From Bacteroidales bacterium (GTDB lineage: Bacteria > Bacteroidota > Bacteroidia > Bacteroidales > Muribaculaceae), in assembly GCA_004557565.1 (NCBI GenBank), contig SFGS01000040.1, forward strand, positions 1-20,800: a stretch of DNA of 20,800 bases. Reading direction: 5' to 3'. Below the pieces are notes generated by a model, which saw nothing but the letters and a program-made list of their open reading frames with translations, was not told the DNA's origin and did no database searches. The position numbers and the translations under genes are program-made. Below are positions 1 to 8,050 of the stretch, one piece after another. The first letter of the stretch is position 1; every line of letters starts with the position of its first letter.

Positions 1-212
1 CTTTATGGTGACATTCGATGCACTGTGCCCCCTTTTTACTAACGATGCAGATTATTTTCGCTTCTGTATCATATTAGGCGCGTAGTTGCGGATTTGAGGG
101 TAAATAGGATTTAAATGGATTTAATAGGTGTTCTTGCCAGCCTCGTCATCCACAGTCAGACTTGTCAGACCTGTCAGACTCGTCAGACAAAAACTCGTTG
201 ACTTGTTGACTT
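1..212. repeat. Gene-free left edge: mosaic repeat, inverted partner of 18831-18960
   Basis: No coding region is supported here. Bases 1-85 show no recognisable feature. Bases about 90-139 hold a GGATTTAAATGGATTTAA block followed by GGTGTTCTTGCCAG. Bases 151-188 hold four GTCAGAC units about 9 bases apart. Bases 191-210 hold two GTTGAC units. The same blocks in the same order, reverse-complemented, occupy about 18831-18960, so the two stretches form a diverged inverted repeat of roughly 120 bp. The GTTGAC units end 2 bp from the stop codon of the minus-strand gene at 213. Confidence 0.75.
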
Positions 213-1913
213 TCACTTCGGGAGGTAGAGGGTGAAGTGGGGGGTGTCGTAGGCGATGCGGTAGGGGTGCGTGGCGAGGAAGTGGTTGAGGGCTGCGATT
301 TTGGTGTCGATGCAGAATGCGCTTTGCGCTGCGCCGTAGGTGTGGAGCATACTGTCGGTGGGCGCGGTGAACTCGGTGCCGATTGACACGAATTTTTGGC
401 GAAGCACTATTGGGAGGGGCTTCACATTGTTGAGGCGCTCGGTGAGCAGGGCGCTGCTGAGCAATTCAGGCCAACAGCAGTCCATGGCTGGCCGGGTGTC
501 GGTGAGGTAGTTGAGCATGGGCATACTGCCGTACACGAGCATCGTGTCGCCAGGGTGTACCCAGGGTTTGATACCATCGAGCACATCGTTGATAATGGCG
601 GCGCGCTCCGGCGTGGTGAGTATGCCAGCGGCGCGTGAGTTTTCAATGCTGGCTGTCTTTTCCCACAGTCTGCCTCCGTCGAAATACGCCCCATTGGTAG
701 CCATCTTCGCTACGCACACGAGGGCAAACGCCACGATGAAGTAGGCGGTGCGGAACATTTGCGTGTGGCGAATGCACACGGCTATGGCAATGGGTGCTGC
801 AAGCATAGTGATGATGGAGCCGCTATTGAATGCGCTGTCGGAGCCCATCGGGAAGATGAGCATCAACAAAAAGGCGACAACACCCAAGGCGCGCACAGCG
901 TTGCGGCGATTGACGATGACCGTGAGGCAACCAACGGCGCAAAGTGCCCAGATGGGTTGCAAGAGTTGCATTCTCCACATCATCCACACCGACACGGCAA
1001 GGGCGCAGCCGAGCATCACCACTCGCACCAATGGCGAGGCGATGCGCTGACGCAGAATGGTGTAGATGCAGATGATGGAGGCGAGTTTCAGCCAAGTGGT
1101 AAACTCAATATAATAAAAACTAAACTGCTGCGCGATGAGCGAGCCGATGCTGTGCGACGATTCGCCGGAGCCGTCGCTGGCTATGTGGCGCAGTGTGGCA
1201 AGGTTGTCGAAGAAAATGTGTAAATGCCCCAAAGCCCACATCAACATCAGCACGGCACCCACCCCAACAATCACGCCCAACACGGCGACGGCGGAGCGGC
1301 GCACGCCTTTCGCCACCGACTCGCCATTGCACCACGCCATGAGCAAAGGCGTGAAGGCAAACACGAATCCCAGCACATTGGGGGTGCGTGAGAATGCGTT
1401 GGCACCAAGCAAACAGCCGCCTAAGAGCACTGGCAGCGGTTGGCGTTTCAGCAACTGTTCAATTGCCAAAAGGTAGAGCATGATGGAGAGAATATCGTAG
1501 CAGAAAGTGACTGGAAGCGCCACAAACGCCACCATCGACAGCGCATTGCCCAGCACGATGGCAGAGGGCGAAATATGGGGCTTGAGGATTCGCCACACGG
1601 TGAGCATACACGCCACCAGGCAGAGCAAACCAAACAAGCGCATACCCAGCAACCCCATCGAGGGGAGCGCCCACAGCACCACGCCACCCACAATGCCACT
1701 CAGATAGTACATAAAGTGGTAGCCCACGGTGTCGGGGGCGGTGAAGATGTTGGCATACATGGTCATATACTGCCCATTGTCGCACACATCGAAGCCGAAC
1801 ACCACGCCCAGCGAAAGGTAAAGCGCCACGGCGGCGGTGGTCCACCACAGCCAAAGTTTGGGCTGACGAAGAATTGATGCGTTGATGCGTTGCCTGATAT
1901 TCATATTGTTCAT
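213..1913 (-). CDS. Polytopic membrane protein, possible GT-C-type glycosyltransferase
   Basis: The 566-residue product has about ten or more hydrophobic segments spread over residues 20-410 and a soluble C-terminal part of about 150 residues. The first loop after TM1 carries an acidic motif (GFDVCDNGQY), in the place where GT-C enzymes of the ArnT/PMT type keep their catalytic acidic residue. That layout, many TM helices followed by a periplasmic tail, is why GT-C is suggested; no family signature is decisive. I start at ATG 1913 (MNNMN; ATG 1904 is an alternative) because a TATATTTG -7 box lies just upstream on the minus strand, which excludes the longer reading frame. It diverges from metK. 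Membrane protein is secure; the enzymatic role is a weak inference. Confidence 0.75.
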   Translation of the reverse strand: MNNMNIRQRINASILRQPKLWLWWTTAAVALYLSLGVVFGFDVCDNGQYMTMYANIFTAPDTVGYHFMYYLSGIVGGVVLWALPSMGLLGMRLFGLLCLVACMLTVWRILKPHISPSAIVLGNALSMVAFVALPVTFCYDILSIMLYLLAIEQLLKRQPLPVLLGGCLLGANAFSRTPNVLGFVFAFTPLLMAWCNGESVAKGVRRSAVAVLGVIVGVGAVLMLMWALGHLHIFFDNLATLRHIASDGSGESSHSIGSLIAQQFSFYYIEFTTWLKLASIICIYTILRQRIASPLVRVVMLGCALAVSVWMMWRMQLLQPIWALCAVGCLTVIVNRRNAVRALGVVAFLLMLIFPMGSDSAFNSGSIITMLAAPIAIAVCIRHTQMFRTAYFIVAFALVCVAKMATNGAYFDGGRLWEKTASIENSRAAGILTTPERAAIINDVLDGIKPWVHPGDTMLVYGSMPMLNYLTDTRPAMDCCWPELLSSALLTERLNNVKPLPIVLRQKFVSIGTEFTAPTDSMLHTYGAAQSAFCIDTKIAALNHFLATHPYRIAYDTPHFTLYLPK

Positions 1914-1920
1914 TTTTCTG

Positions 1921-1928
1921 CAAATATA
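1921..1928 (-). promoter_or_regulatory. -7 box of the membrane-protein gene
   Basis: On the minus strand this reads TATATTTG, a match to the Bacteroidetes TAnnTTTG element. It lies only 7 bases from ATG 1913 and 16 from ATG 1904, so the mRNA would be leaderless or nearly so, or the second ATG is used. No convincing -33 box was found. Confidence 0.5.
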
Positions 1929-1978
1929 GGCAAAAAAACGGAGCAAGTTGGGCAAAATTGGCGAGTGGTGGGAGATTT

Positions 1979-2011
1979 TCTTGGTAAATTTGGGGAAATG
2001 GCGTAACTTTG
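1979..2011 (+). promoter_or_regulatory. metK promoter (-33 TTG, -7 TAACTTTG)
   Basis: TAACTTTG at 2004-2011 matches the Bacteroidetes TAnnTTTG box, and a TTG at 1981-1983 lies 20 bases upstream, the usual spacing for this sigma factor. The predicted transcript starts near 2018 and has a leader of about 130 nt that contains the riboswitch candidate. Confidence 0.7.
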
Positions 2012-2036
2012 CACCGCAATTGAAAAATATATTAAC

Positions 2037-2090
2037 CAAGGTGGAAAAATTTGGCTGCTTGCAACCACTTGAAAAAATGCTAAAACTGCG
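2037..2090 (+). ncRNA. SAM-II-like riboswitch in the metK leader
   Basis: The element lies between the metK promoter and start codon. P1 pairs 2037-2044 (CAAG-GTGG, one bulged G) with 2065-2071 (CCACTTG). The long loop contains AUUUGGC near 2049-2055 and CUUGCAA at 2058-2064, and the 3' tail contains GCUAAAA at 2079-2085. The same order (GUGG, AUUUGGC, CUUGCA, CCAC, GCUAAA) is what I recall of SAM-II (metA motif) H-type pseudoknots such as the Agrobacterium metA one. Loop GGC (2053-2055) can pair with GCU (2079-2081) for the pseudoknot. No terminator follows before the start codon, so translational control is more likely. Identification rests on motif memory, not on a covariance search. Confidence 0.72.
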
Positions 2091-2152
2091 AATAAATCCC
2101 TCTATATTCACAGCCCAATTAGCGTTTTTTCCACCATTAAATGATGGAAAAA

Positions 2153-3442
2153 ATGAATTACTTATTCACATCGGAATCAGTTTCCGAAGGGCATCCCGAC
2201 AAGGTTGCCGACCAGATTAGCGATGCTATTCTTGACCAATTTCTTGCTTTCGACCCTGAATCGAAAGTGGCTTGCGAAACCCTCGTGACCACCGGTCAGG
2301 TGGTGCTTGCCGGCGAAGTGAAGTCGCAGGCCTACATCGACCTCCCTGAAGTGGCACGACGCACCATCAAAAAGATTGGCTATCACAAGAGCGAATACAT
2401 GTTCGACGCCGACTCATGCGGTGTGCTCACTGCCATTCACGAGCAGTCGGGCGACATCAACCGCGGCGTGGACCGCAGCGAAAAAGAAGCGCAAGGCGCA
2501 GGCGACCAAGGCATGATGTTTGGCTACGCTTGTACCGAAACCCCAAGTTATCTGCCCCTCACGCTCGACTTGGCGCACTTGCTGCTCATCAAACTCGCAA
2601 AACTCCGCAAAGGCCATGTGATTCCTTACCTCCGTCCCGACGCCAAGAGCCAGGTGACTGTGGAATACGATGGCGAAACCCATAAGCCTGTGCGCATCCA
2701 CACCATTGTAATCAGCACCCAGCACGATGATTTCGTCAATCCAATGAAGGAAGGCATCACACAAGAGGAAGCCGACAAGCAAATGCACGACCGCATCTAC
2801 AATGATGTGAAAAATGTGCTGCTCCCTGCGCTCCTTGCCGACCTGCCCGAAGCCACTAAAGCACTGTTCGACGACAAGTTGATTTTGCTCGTCAACCCTA
2901 CTGGCAAATTCGTGATTGGTGGCCCTCACGGCGACACCGGTCTTACTGGCCGTAAAATCATCGTTGACACCTACGGAGGCCGTGGCGCACACGGTGGTGG
3001 CGCATTCTCAGGCAAAGACCCCAGCAAGGTGGACCGCAGTGCCGCCTACGCCGCACGCCACATTGCAAAGAATGCCGTGGCAGCAGGCATCGCCGATGAA
3101 ATGCTCGTGCAAATCAGTTACGCCATCGGTCAAGCCGAACCTGTGAACTTCTTCGTTGACACCTACGGCACAAGCAAGGTGAAGGAAAGCGATGCCGAAA
3201 TCGCTGAAAAACTCAAAGAACTGTTCCCACTCACCCCATTCGCCATTGAGCAACGCCTGAAGTTGCGTCAGCCTATCTACGAGGAAACCGCAGCCTACGG
3301 ACACATGGGCCGCAAGCCAAAGGTGGTGACCAAGCACTTCGCCTCAAAGTACGAACGCAAAGAATTTAACCTCGACGTGGAACTCTTCACTTGGGAAAAA
3401 CTCGACTACGTGGACCAAATCAAAGAAAAATTCCACATCTAA
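2153..3442 (+). CDS. metK: S-adenosylmethionine synthase
   Basis: Makes SAM from methionine and ATP in the cytoplasm. Every family hallmark is present (positions in the 429-residue form): GHPDK near 14-17, GAGDQGMMFGY from about 115, GGPHGDTGLTGRK from about 256, and the P-loop-like GGGAFSGKD at about 281-289. The C-terminal ELFTWEKLDYVD is typical of Bacteroidales MetK, and the length is normal. I start at ATG 2153 because MNYLFTSES aligns with the usual MGYLFTSES start; in-frame ATGs at 2141 and 2144 would add up to four residues. A SAM-II-like riboswitch in the leader fits product feedback. The gene appears monocistronic, ending at a strong terminator. Confidence 0.97.
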   Translation: MNYLFTSESVSEGHPDKVADQISDAILDQFLAFDPESKVACETLVTTGQVVLAGEVKSQAYIDLPEVARRTIKKIGYHKSEYMFDADSCGVLTAIHEQSGDINRGVDRSEKEAQGAGDQGMMFGYACTETPSYLPLTLDLAHLLLIKLAKLRKGHVIPYLRPDAKSQVTVEYDGETHKPVRIHTIVISTQHDDFVNPMKEGITQEEADKQMHDRIYNDVKNVLLPALLADLPEATKALFDDKLILLVNPTGKFVIGGPHGDTGLTGRKIIVDTYGGRGAHGGGAFSGKDPSKVDRSAAYAARHIAKNAVAAGIADEMLVQISYAIGQAEPVNFFVDTYGTSKVKESDAEIAEKLKELFPLTPFAIEQRLKLRQPIYEETAAYGHMGRKPKVVTKHFASKYERKEFNLDVELFTWEKLDYVDQIKEKFHI

Positions 3443-3472
3443 CCCCCACTCGAGGTTTCACACACACATACC

Positions 3473-3509
3473 AAATGCCACCCCTCACTCCGAAGGGTGG
3501 CATTTTTTT
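3473..3509 (+). terminator. Rho-independent terminator of metK
   Basis: AAATGCCACCC at 3473-3483 pairs with the GGGTGGCATTT arm beginning at 3495, and the stem runs into a tract of seven T. It begins 31 bases after the metK stop codon. Confidence 0.9.
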
Positions 3510-3604
3510 GCACCTCACCTCCCACTCCTTAGTGGAAAACACGGCTCAGTGGAAAATTACTGGGGATAGATTATGCATTGTTGCCGAATCGTGGGTGGAA
3601 TCAA

Positions 3605-3798
3605 AAACAAAAACATAAAAAACAGCCTTGGGGCAAAGTGGAATGCTTCGCATTTGGCGGTGCGACTGTGCACTTTGCGTCTTTGGAAACGAGTTTCCAT
3701 ACCGCCAACCACACAATCCCTCCGCCACCCTCTCACGAGGGCTCACCACATTGCCCCAAGGATAAAAACCGCTCGCCGTTTCACGGCGAAAAAACCCC
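3605..3798 (+). repeat. Four-way-junction structured repeat, copy 1
   Basis: Begins with an A-rich lead (AAACAAAAACATAAAAAACA). The outer stem pairs 3626-3641 with 3746-3761, with one A-A mismatch. Three arms lie inside: a small hairpin AATGC/GCATT (3642-3654), a large arm closed by TGGCGG/CCGCCA (3655-3660 with 3722-3727) that holds a TGGAAAC/GTTTCCA hairpin, and a small hairpin CCCTC/GAGGG (3728-3741). After the closing strand come ATAAAAACCGC and a CGCCG/CGGCG hairpin (3774-3788) followed by A-rich sequence. Copy 2 (20325-20510) has the same architecture with different bases; copy 3 (20652 to the window end, minus) is nearly identical. Reading frames through this region do not look like genes. 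Function unknown. Confidence 0.8.
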
Positions 3799-3857
3799 TG
3801 ATGGTAAAAAATTTCTTGGAAGGAGGTTGTATCAAATCTCTCAAACGATTTTGCCTG

Positions 3858-3948
3858 GTAGGGACGCGATACTTCGCGTCCGCGTCAAATGATTGATATT
3901 CAATATGGTATTACAATTATGGGCGGACGTGAAGTATCACGTCCCTAC
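3858..3948 (+). repeat. REPIN (paired REP hairpins with GTAG/CTAC ends)
   Basis: Starts GTAG (3858-3861), then a perfect hairpin GGACGCGA / TCGCGTCC (3862-3869 and 3874-3881). It ends with a hairpin GGACGTGA / TCACGTCC (3925-3932 and 3937-3944) and CTAC (3945-3948). A conserved GTAG next to a palindrome, present as two inverted copies about 45 bases apart, is the REPIN form of elements moved by REP-associated tyrosine transposases. An inverted copy at 20514-20604 differs at one base of 91. No such transposase lies in the window. Confidence 0.75.
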
Positions 3949-3978
3949 CATAGCCCAGCGACGCTGGCTAAACCCAAT

Positions 3979-4037
3979 TTCCGCAAAACTTCGCCAAAAT
4001 CAACAAAAATATGCGATTTTGGCGAAGTTTTGCGGAA
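3979..4037. repeat. Palindrome with two perfect 23-bp arms
   Basis: The arm at 3979-4001 (TTCCGC...AAAATC) is the exact reverse complement of 4015-4037, with a 13-base loop. It lies between the REPIN and the penicillin-binding protein promoter. Weaker pairing continues outward (CCCAA with TTGGGG). It could be a small palindromic mobile element or a strong RNA hairpin; there is no clear T-tract, so a classic terminator is less likely. Apart from this, the REPIN and the structured repeat, the gap 3510-4130 shows nothing further. Confidence 0.75.
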
Positions 4038-4131
4038 TATTTGGGGCAACTGTGCCCTTGACTCCTTGATTTTTCTTGCTTGTTTAACTCTATTTAGTGT
4101 TAAAAGGTGTTTTTACTATGGAGGAAATTAT

Positions 4132-4139
4132 TACATTTG
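4132..4139 (+). promoter_or_regulatory. -7 box of the penicillin-binding protein gene
   Basis: TACATTTG matches TAnnTTTG. It puts the transcript start near 4146, 20 bases ahead of ATG 4167, and so excludes an upstream in-frame start at 4107. The -33 region is only a T-rich stretch. Confidence 0.6.
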
Positions 4140-4166
4140 CACCGTTATTTAATAATATGCATAAGA

Positions 4167-6698
4167 ATGGCATCTAACAAAGAGGGCTTCCTTACAAAAG
4201 TGGGGCATTTGTTGCGCTCAATCGGGCGAGGGATTCGTTCGTTTTGGCAATGGTATAAGAGTATTTACGTTGGTCGTCCGTGGTATGTGAAAACTGTCTC
4301 GGCGATAGCATCGTTTGTGGTGTTTGTCGTGATCTACTCACTGATGGTGTTTTTCAACTTTATGTGGCTGTTTGGCAAGTCGCCATCTATCAGCAGCATC
4401 ATGAACCCAAAGACCAACAACGCATCTTACGTTTACAGTGCCGATGGGCAACTGCTGTGCAAATTCTTCGACGAAAACCGTACGCCGGTGAAGTTCGAAG
4501 AAGTGTCGCCACTGTTTTTCCAGGCACTTATCGACACCGAAGACGAGCGCTTCCACGACCACTGCGGCGTGGACTTCAAGGGCTTGGGCGGTGCTGCTAA
4601 AGACTTTATCGTGCATCAGCGCGCCCGTGGTGCTTCCACCATCACGCAGCAGTTGGTAAAAAACATGTTCAAGGTGCGCACCGAGTATTCCACCGGTTTG
4701 CTGGGCAAGATTCCGGGCTTGGGCATCTTGATTATGAAAACCAAGGAAATTCTGTTGGCGCTGGTGATTGAGACGCAATTTTCGAAAGACGAGATCATCA
4801 CCATGTATGCCAACACGGTGGACTTCGGCAATGGCGCATTCGGTATCAAAACCGCCGCACGCACCTATTACAACACCACCCCCGATAGCCTCTCGGTTGA
4901 CCAGAGTGCCACGCTCGTGGGCTTGCTGAAAGCCACTTCGAGTTACAATCCCAAGAAGAATCCTAAGCGAAGCATGGCGCGCCGCAATGTGGTGCTCAAC
5001 AATATGGTGATTCACGGCCACCTCGACCATGCCGCCTACAACCGCATGAAAGACGAGCCCACGCCGCTGCACTTCACCGTGGAGAATGCCACCAGCGGAC
5101 GTGCGCAATATTTCCGCAATGCCATCGACAGCAACGAGCAGTTGAAGGAATGGCGCGAGAAAAACAATGTGAACTTCTATACCGACGGTTTGAAGATTTA
5201 CACCACCCTCGACAGCCGTATGCAGACCTATGCCGAGGAGGCTGTGCTGGAGAAGATGTACGAAATTCAGCAGCGCTTCAACGGCAGATGGGGCAGCGAC
5301 CCATGCTGGGTGGACGAGGAAGGCAAAGAGGTGCCAGGCTTCGTGGAAAGCGTGGCGAAAAAGACTCCTTATTACAAGGTGCTCGAATCACGCTTCCCCA
5401 ACAATGCTGACTCTATCAGACACTATATGAACACACCGCGCGAAATGCGCATGTTTGAATACCGCAAAGAAGGCGGAAAGGTGGTGGCAGCATCGAAGAT
5501 GATGAACATCTCACCAATGGACTCGGTGGCATACATGCTCCACTTCATGCACGCCGGACTGGTGGCGATGGACCCTCGCAACGGCTTCGTGAAGGCTTGG
5601 GTGGGCGACATCGACTACAAGACATGGCAGTACGACAAGGTGACATCAAGCCGACAGTGCGGCTCCACATTCAAACTCTTTGTATATTCCGCTGCCATGG
5701 AGCAGGGACTCACGCCATGCGACACCGAACTCGACGAGGTGTTCCACTGGGACGTGTATAACGAGAGCAAAGGCGAAATGGAAGACTACTCGCCACGCAA
5801 CGCCAACGGTCGCTGCACAGGCGGACAGATGAGTTTCCGCGAGGCGTTCGCACGCAGCGTCAACATTGTGGCTGTGCGTGTGGGCAAACGCGTGGGCTTC
5901 GACAATGTGCGCGCCACCGCCGAGATGATGGGCATCAAATCGCCACTGCGCCCCGACAAAGCCAACGAAGACAAGCCTGCCATGTGCCTCGGCTCTATGG
6001 ACGTGAACTTGCTCGAACTGGTGAACGGATATGGCACCGTGGCAAACTATGGCAAGCACATCGACCCTGTGTTGGTGACCCGCATCGTGAAAACGAACCC
6101 CGACGGCACCGAAGAAACGATATACAACTATGAAGACGAGGTGGATGCCAATGCCGCAATTTCGGCACGCGCAGCCTACTTTATGCAGAAGATGCTGGGC
6201 TTCGGCTTGACCGACGGTGGCGGCACTTCGCAACCGCTCACCGATTATGTGGACACCTATATGAACACCACCGACTTCGGCGGAAAAACCGGTACGAGCA
6301 ACAACTACAGCGACGCTTGGTTTGTGGGCACCTCGCCTAACCTTGTGGCTGGCGTGTGGGTTGGCGGCGAATACCGCTGCATACACTTCACATCGGGTGC
6401 GCAAGGTCAGGGAAGCCGCACGGCATTGCCCATCTGCGGCCGCTTCTTCCAGAAGGTGTGGGGCGACAGCAAGCTCCGTCCGCTCGTGAGTGCGAAATAT
6501 GTGGGATTGAGTATGCCAAGCAGCACATTAGAGTGTGCTGAAGTGGAGGTGGAAAGATATGACGAGCCCGACACCACATTCGTCATCGACGATGCCGACA
6601 TCACCACTGAAGGCGAAGGAGGCGAAACCCCAACCGAAACCCCTCCAGCTGCCACCCCACCAGCAGCCGAGCCAATAGAGCCAGGCCAAGAAATGTGA
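4167..6698 (+). CDS. mrcA: Penicillin-binding protein 1A, bifunctional transglycosylase/transpeptidase
   Basis: The 843-residue product builds peptidoglycan at the inner membrane. A short cytoplasmic tail and one TM segment (about 42-69) precede a GT51 domain with TEDERFHDHCGVD (catalytic Glu about 125) and GASTITQQL (156-163). The transpeptidase domain has the SxxK motif S500-T-F-K503, SVN at 564-566 and KTGT at 707-710. About 25 extra residues rich in Pro, Thr and Glu close the protein, a low-complexity tail. Start ATG 4167 (MASNKEG) is chosen because the promoter lies between it and the longer upstream start. The gene is monocistronic and ends at a hairpin shared with the convergent operon. 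Function is certain; the symbol follows the E. coli PBP1A name. Confidence 0.96.
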   Translation: MASNKEGFLTKVGHLLRSIGRGIRSFWQWYKSIYVGRPWYVKTVSAIASFVVFVVIYSLMVFFNFMWLFGKSPSISSIMNPKTNNASYVYSADGQLLCKFFDENRTPVKFEEVSPLFFQALIDTEDERFHDHCGVDFKGLGGAAKDFIVHQRARGASTITQQLVKNMFKVRTEYSTGLLGKIPGLGILIMKTKEILLALVIETQFSKDEIITMYANTVDFGNGAFGIKTAARTYYNTTPDSLSVDQSATLVGLLKATSSYNPKKNPKRSMARRNVVLNNMVIHGHLDHAAYNRMKDEPTPLHFTVENATSGRAQYFRNAIDSNEQLKEWREKNNVNFYTDGLKIYTTLDSRMQTYAEEAVLEKMYEIQQRFNGRWGSDPCWVDEEGKEVPGFVESVAKKTPYYKVLESRFPNNADSIRHYMNTPREMRMFEYRKEGGKVVAASKMMNISPMDSVAYMLHFMHAGLVAMDPRNGFVKAWVGDIDYKTWQYDKVTSSRQCGSTFKLFVYSAAMEQGLTPCDTELDEVFHWDVYNESKGEMEDYSPRNANGRCTGGQMSFREAFARSVNIVAVRVGKRVGFDNVRATAEMMGIKSPLRPDKANEDKPAMCLGSMDVNLLELVNGYGTVANYGKHIDPVLVTRIVKTNPDGTEETIYNYEDEVDANAAISARAAYFMQKMLGFGLTDGGGTSQPLTDYVDTYMNTTDFGGKTGTSNNYSDAWFVGTSPNLVAGVWVGGEYRCIHFTSGAQGQGSRTALPICGRFFQKVWGDSKLRPLVSAKYVGLSMPSSTLECAEVEVERYDEPDTTFVIDDADITTEGEGGETPTETPPAATPPAAEPIEPGQEM

Positions 6699-6708
6699 TA
6701 AAACAAAT

Positions 6709-6750
6709 AACGGTGAAGCCCAAAAAGCTTCACCGTTTTAATTTTTATTT
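6709..6750. terminator. Terminator between convergent genes
   Basis: AACGGTGAAGC (6709-6719) pairs perfectly with GCTTCACCGTT (6727-6737), followed by TTAATTTTTATTTT. It starts 10 bases after the mrcA stop. On the minus strand the hairpin is followed by ATTTGTTTT, so it may also serve the rsmA operon. Confidence 0.85.
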
Positions 6751-6771
6751 TGCTAAGTCAAAGCCCTCGAA

Positions 6772-6827
6772 ATCTCGAAATCTCGAAAATTCGAAAAAAC
6801 TCGTTGACCTGTTGACTCGTTGACTTC
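6772..6827. repeat. Short-period repeats CGAAATCT and GTTGAC
   Basis: Three to four CTCGAAAT-type units about 9 bases apart are followed by three GTTGAC units 9 bases apart. On the minus strand this reads GTCAAC repeats beginning within 10 bases of the stop codon of the gene ending at 6835. Confidence 0.75.
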
Positions 6828-6834
6828 AGCAACC

Positions 6835-8031
6835 CTACAGTTCCAAGTCGCCGTTGAGGATTTCGTGCCAAGGCAGACCAGATTCTGCCACTTGCTTCAA
6901 GAATGGATCTGGGTCGAATTCTTCCACGTTGTGTACGCCTGGCTTGTTCCACAAGCCCTTGAAGAACATCATGGCACCTGTCATGGCTGGCACACCAGTG
7001 GTGTAGCTCACGGCTTGCATACCGGTTTCCTCGTAAGCCTTGTGGTGGTCGCAGTTGTTGTAGATGTAGTAAGTGAGCGGTTTGCCGTCCTTACCGATAC
7101 CACTGATGCGGCAGCCGATAGAGGTTTGGCCAGTGTAGTTTTCGCCCAATTCCTTTGGATTAGGCAGCACAGCCTTGAGGAACTGGAGAGGAATGATTTC
7201 CACGCCATTGTACATCACAGGGTCGATGCGAGCCATGCCTATGTTTTGAATCACGCGCAAGTGGGTGAGGTATTCTTCGCCGAAGGTCATCCAGAAGCGG
7301 GCACGCTTGATGGTTGGGAAGTTGAGCACGAGCGATTCGAGTTCTTCGTGATACATCAAGTAGCTTTCGCGAGGACCGATTTCGGGGTAAGTGAGAGGCT
7401 TGTGCACTTCGAGCGCACCGGTCTGAATCCACTTGCCATCTTCGTAGTAGCGACCCTTTTGGGTGATTTCGCGAATGTTGATTTCAGGGTTGAAGTTGGT
7501 GGCAAATGCCTTGCCGTGGTTACCAGCGTTGCAGTCCACGATGTCGAGGGTGTGCATTTCCTTGAAGTGGTGCTTAGCCGCGTAGGCAGTGTAGATGCCA
7601 CTCACGCCTGGGTCGAAACCGCAACCGAGGATAGCGCAGAGGCCAGCCTTTTCGAAGCGTTCACGGTAAGCCCATTGCCAGCTGTATTCGAAGTGAGCCT
7701 CGTCGCGTGGCTCATAGTTGGCGGTGTCGAGGTAGTTCACGCCACATTCCAAGCAAGCGTCCATAATGGTGAGGTCTTGGTAAGGGAGAGCCAAGTTCAC
7801 CACCAGTTGAGGCTGGTGCTTCTTCAGCAATGCCACCAGTTGCTGCACATCGTCGGCATCCACCTGGTCGGTAGTGATGTTAGGCGCGCCGATGGCCTTA
7901 GCCACCTCGTCGCATTTCTCTTTACGGCGTGAGGCAATCACTATTTCGTGAAACACTTCAGGGTACTGGGCGCACTTGTAAGCCGCCACGGTGCCAACGC
8001 CACCGCATCCGATAATCAATACTTTGTTCAT
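6835..8031 (-). CDS. Carboxy(nor)spermidine dehydrogenase, saccharopine dehydrogenase family
   Basis: Predicted to condense a diamine (putrescine or diaminopropane) with aspartate semialdehyde using NADPH, giving carboxyspermidine or carboxynorspermidine, the polyamine route of many Bacteroidetes. The 398-residue protein starts with a Rossmann motif (VLIIGCGGVG, 4-13) and contains ASRRKEKC (33-40), NLALPYQDLTIMDACL (79-94), YLDTANYEP (100-108) and GCGFDPGV (136-143). This matches the carboxynorspermidine dehydrogenase branch rather than lysine-pathway saccharopine dehydrogenases. Start ATG 8031 gives the Rossmann fold right at the N terminus. It lies 19 bases downstream of rsmA with no promoter between, so the two are probably cotranscribed. 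The decarboxylase partner NspC is not in the window. Spermidine versus norspermidine preference cannot be told. Confidence 0.9.
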   Translation of the reverse strand: MNKVLIIGCGGVGTVAAYKCAQYPEVFHEIVIASRRKEKCDEVAKAIGAPNITTDQVDADDVQQLVALLKKHQPQLVVNLALPYQDLTIMDACLECGVNYLDTANYEPRDEAHFEYSWQWAYRERFEKAGLCAILGCGFDPGVSGIYTAYAAKHHFKEMHTLDIVDCNAGNHGKAFATNFNPEINIREITQKGRYYEDGKWIQTGALEVHKPLTYPEIGPRESYLMYHEELESLVLNFPTIKRARFWMTFGEEYLTHLRVIQNIGMARIDPVMYNGVEIIPLQFLKAVLPNPKELGENYTGQTSIGCRISGIGKDGKPLTYYIYNNCDHHKAYEETGMQAVSYTTGVPAMTGAMMFFKGLWNKPGVHNVEEFDPDPFLKQVAESGLPWHEILNGDLEL

Positions 8032-8050
8032 GTCTGTATATGTTATTTTG

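Noticed and set aside
213..1913. Several plus-strand frames antisense to the membrane-protein gene, such as 759-1223 and 1440-1877
   Set aside because: They have low-complexity His/Ala/Gln composition and no promoter, while the minus-strand frame encodes clear TM helices.
3573..3896. Open reading frames of about 105 codons over the structured repeat and REPIN
   Set aside because: They cover palindromes, have no motif, and the near-identical inverted copy does not keep the same frame through its REPIN end. The stem-preserving changes are at RNA/DNA level, not codon level.
4107..4166. Longer N terminus for the penicillin-binding protein
   Set aside because: The TACATTTG promoter box lies inside this extension, so it would not be transcribed as a start.
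6820..7932. A 370-codon plus-strand frame opposite the polyamine dehydrogenase gene
   Set aside because: It is an antisense shadow: the minus-strand product has a Rossmann fold and conserved family motifs, and the plus frame has none.
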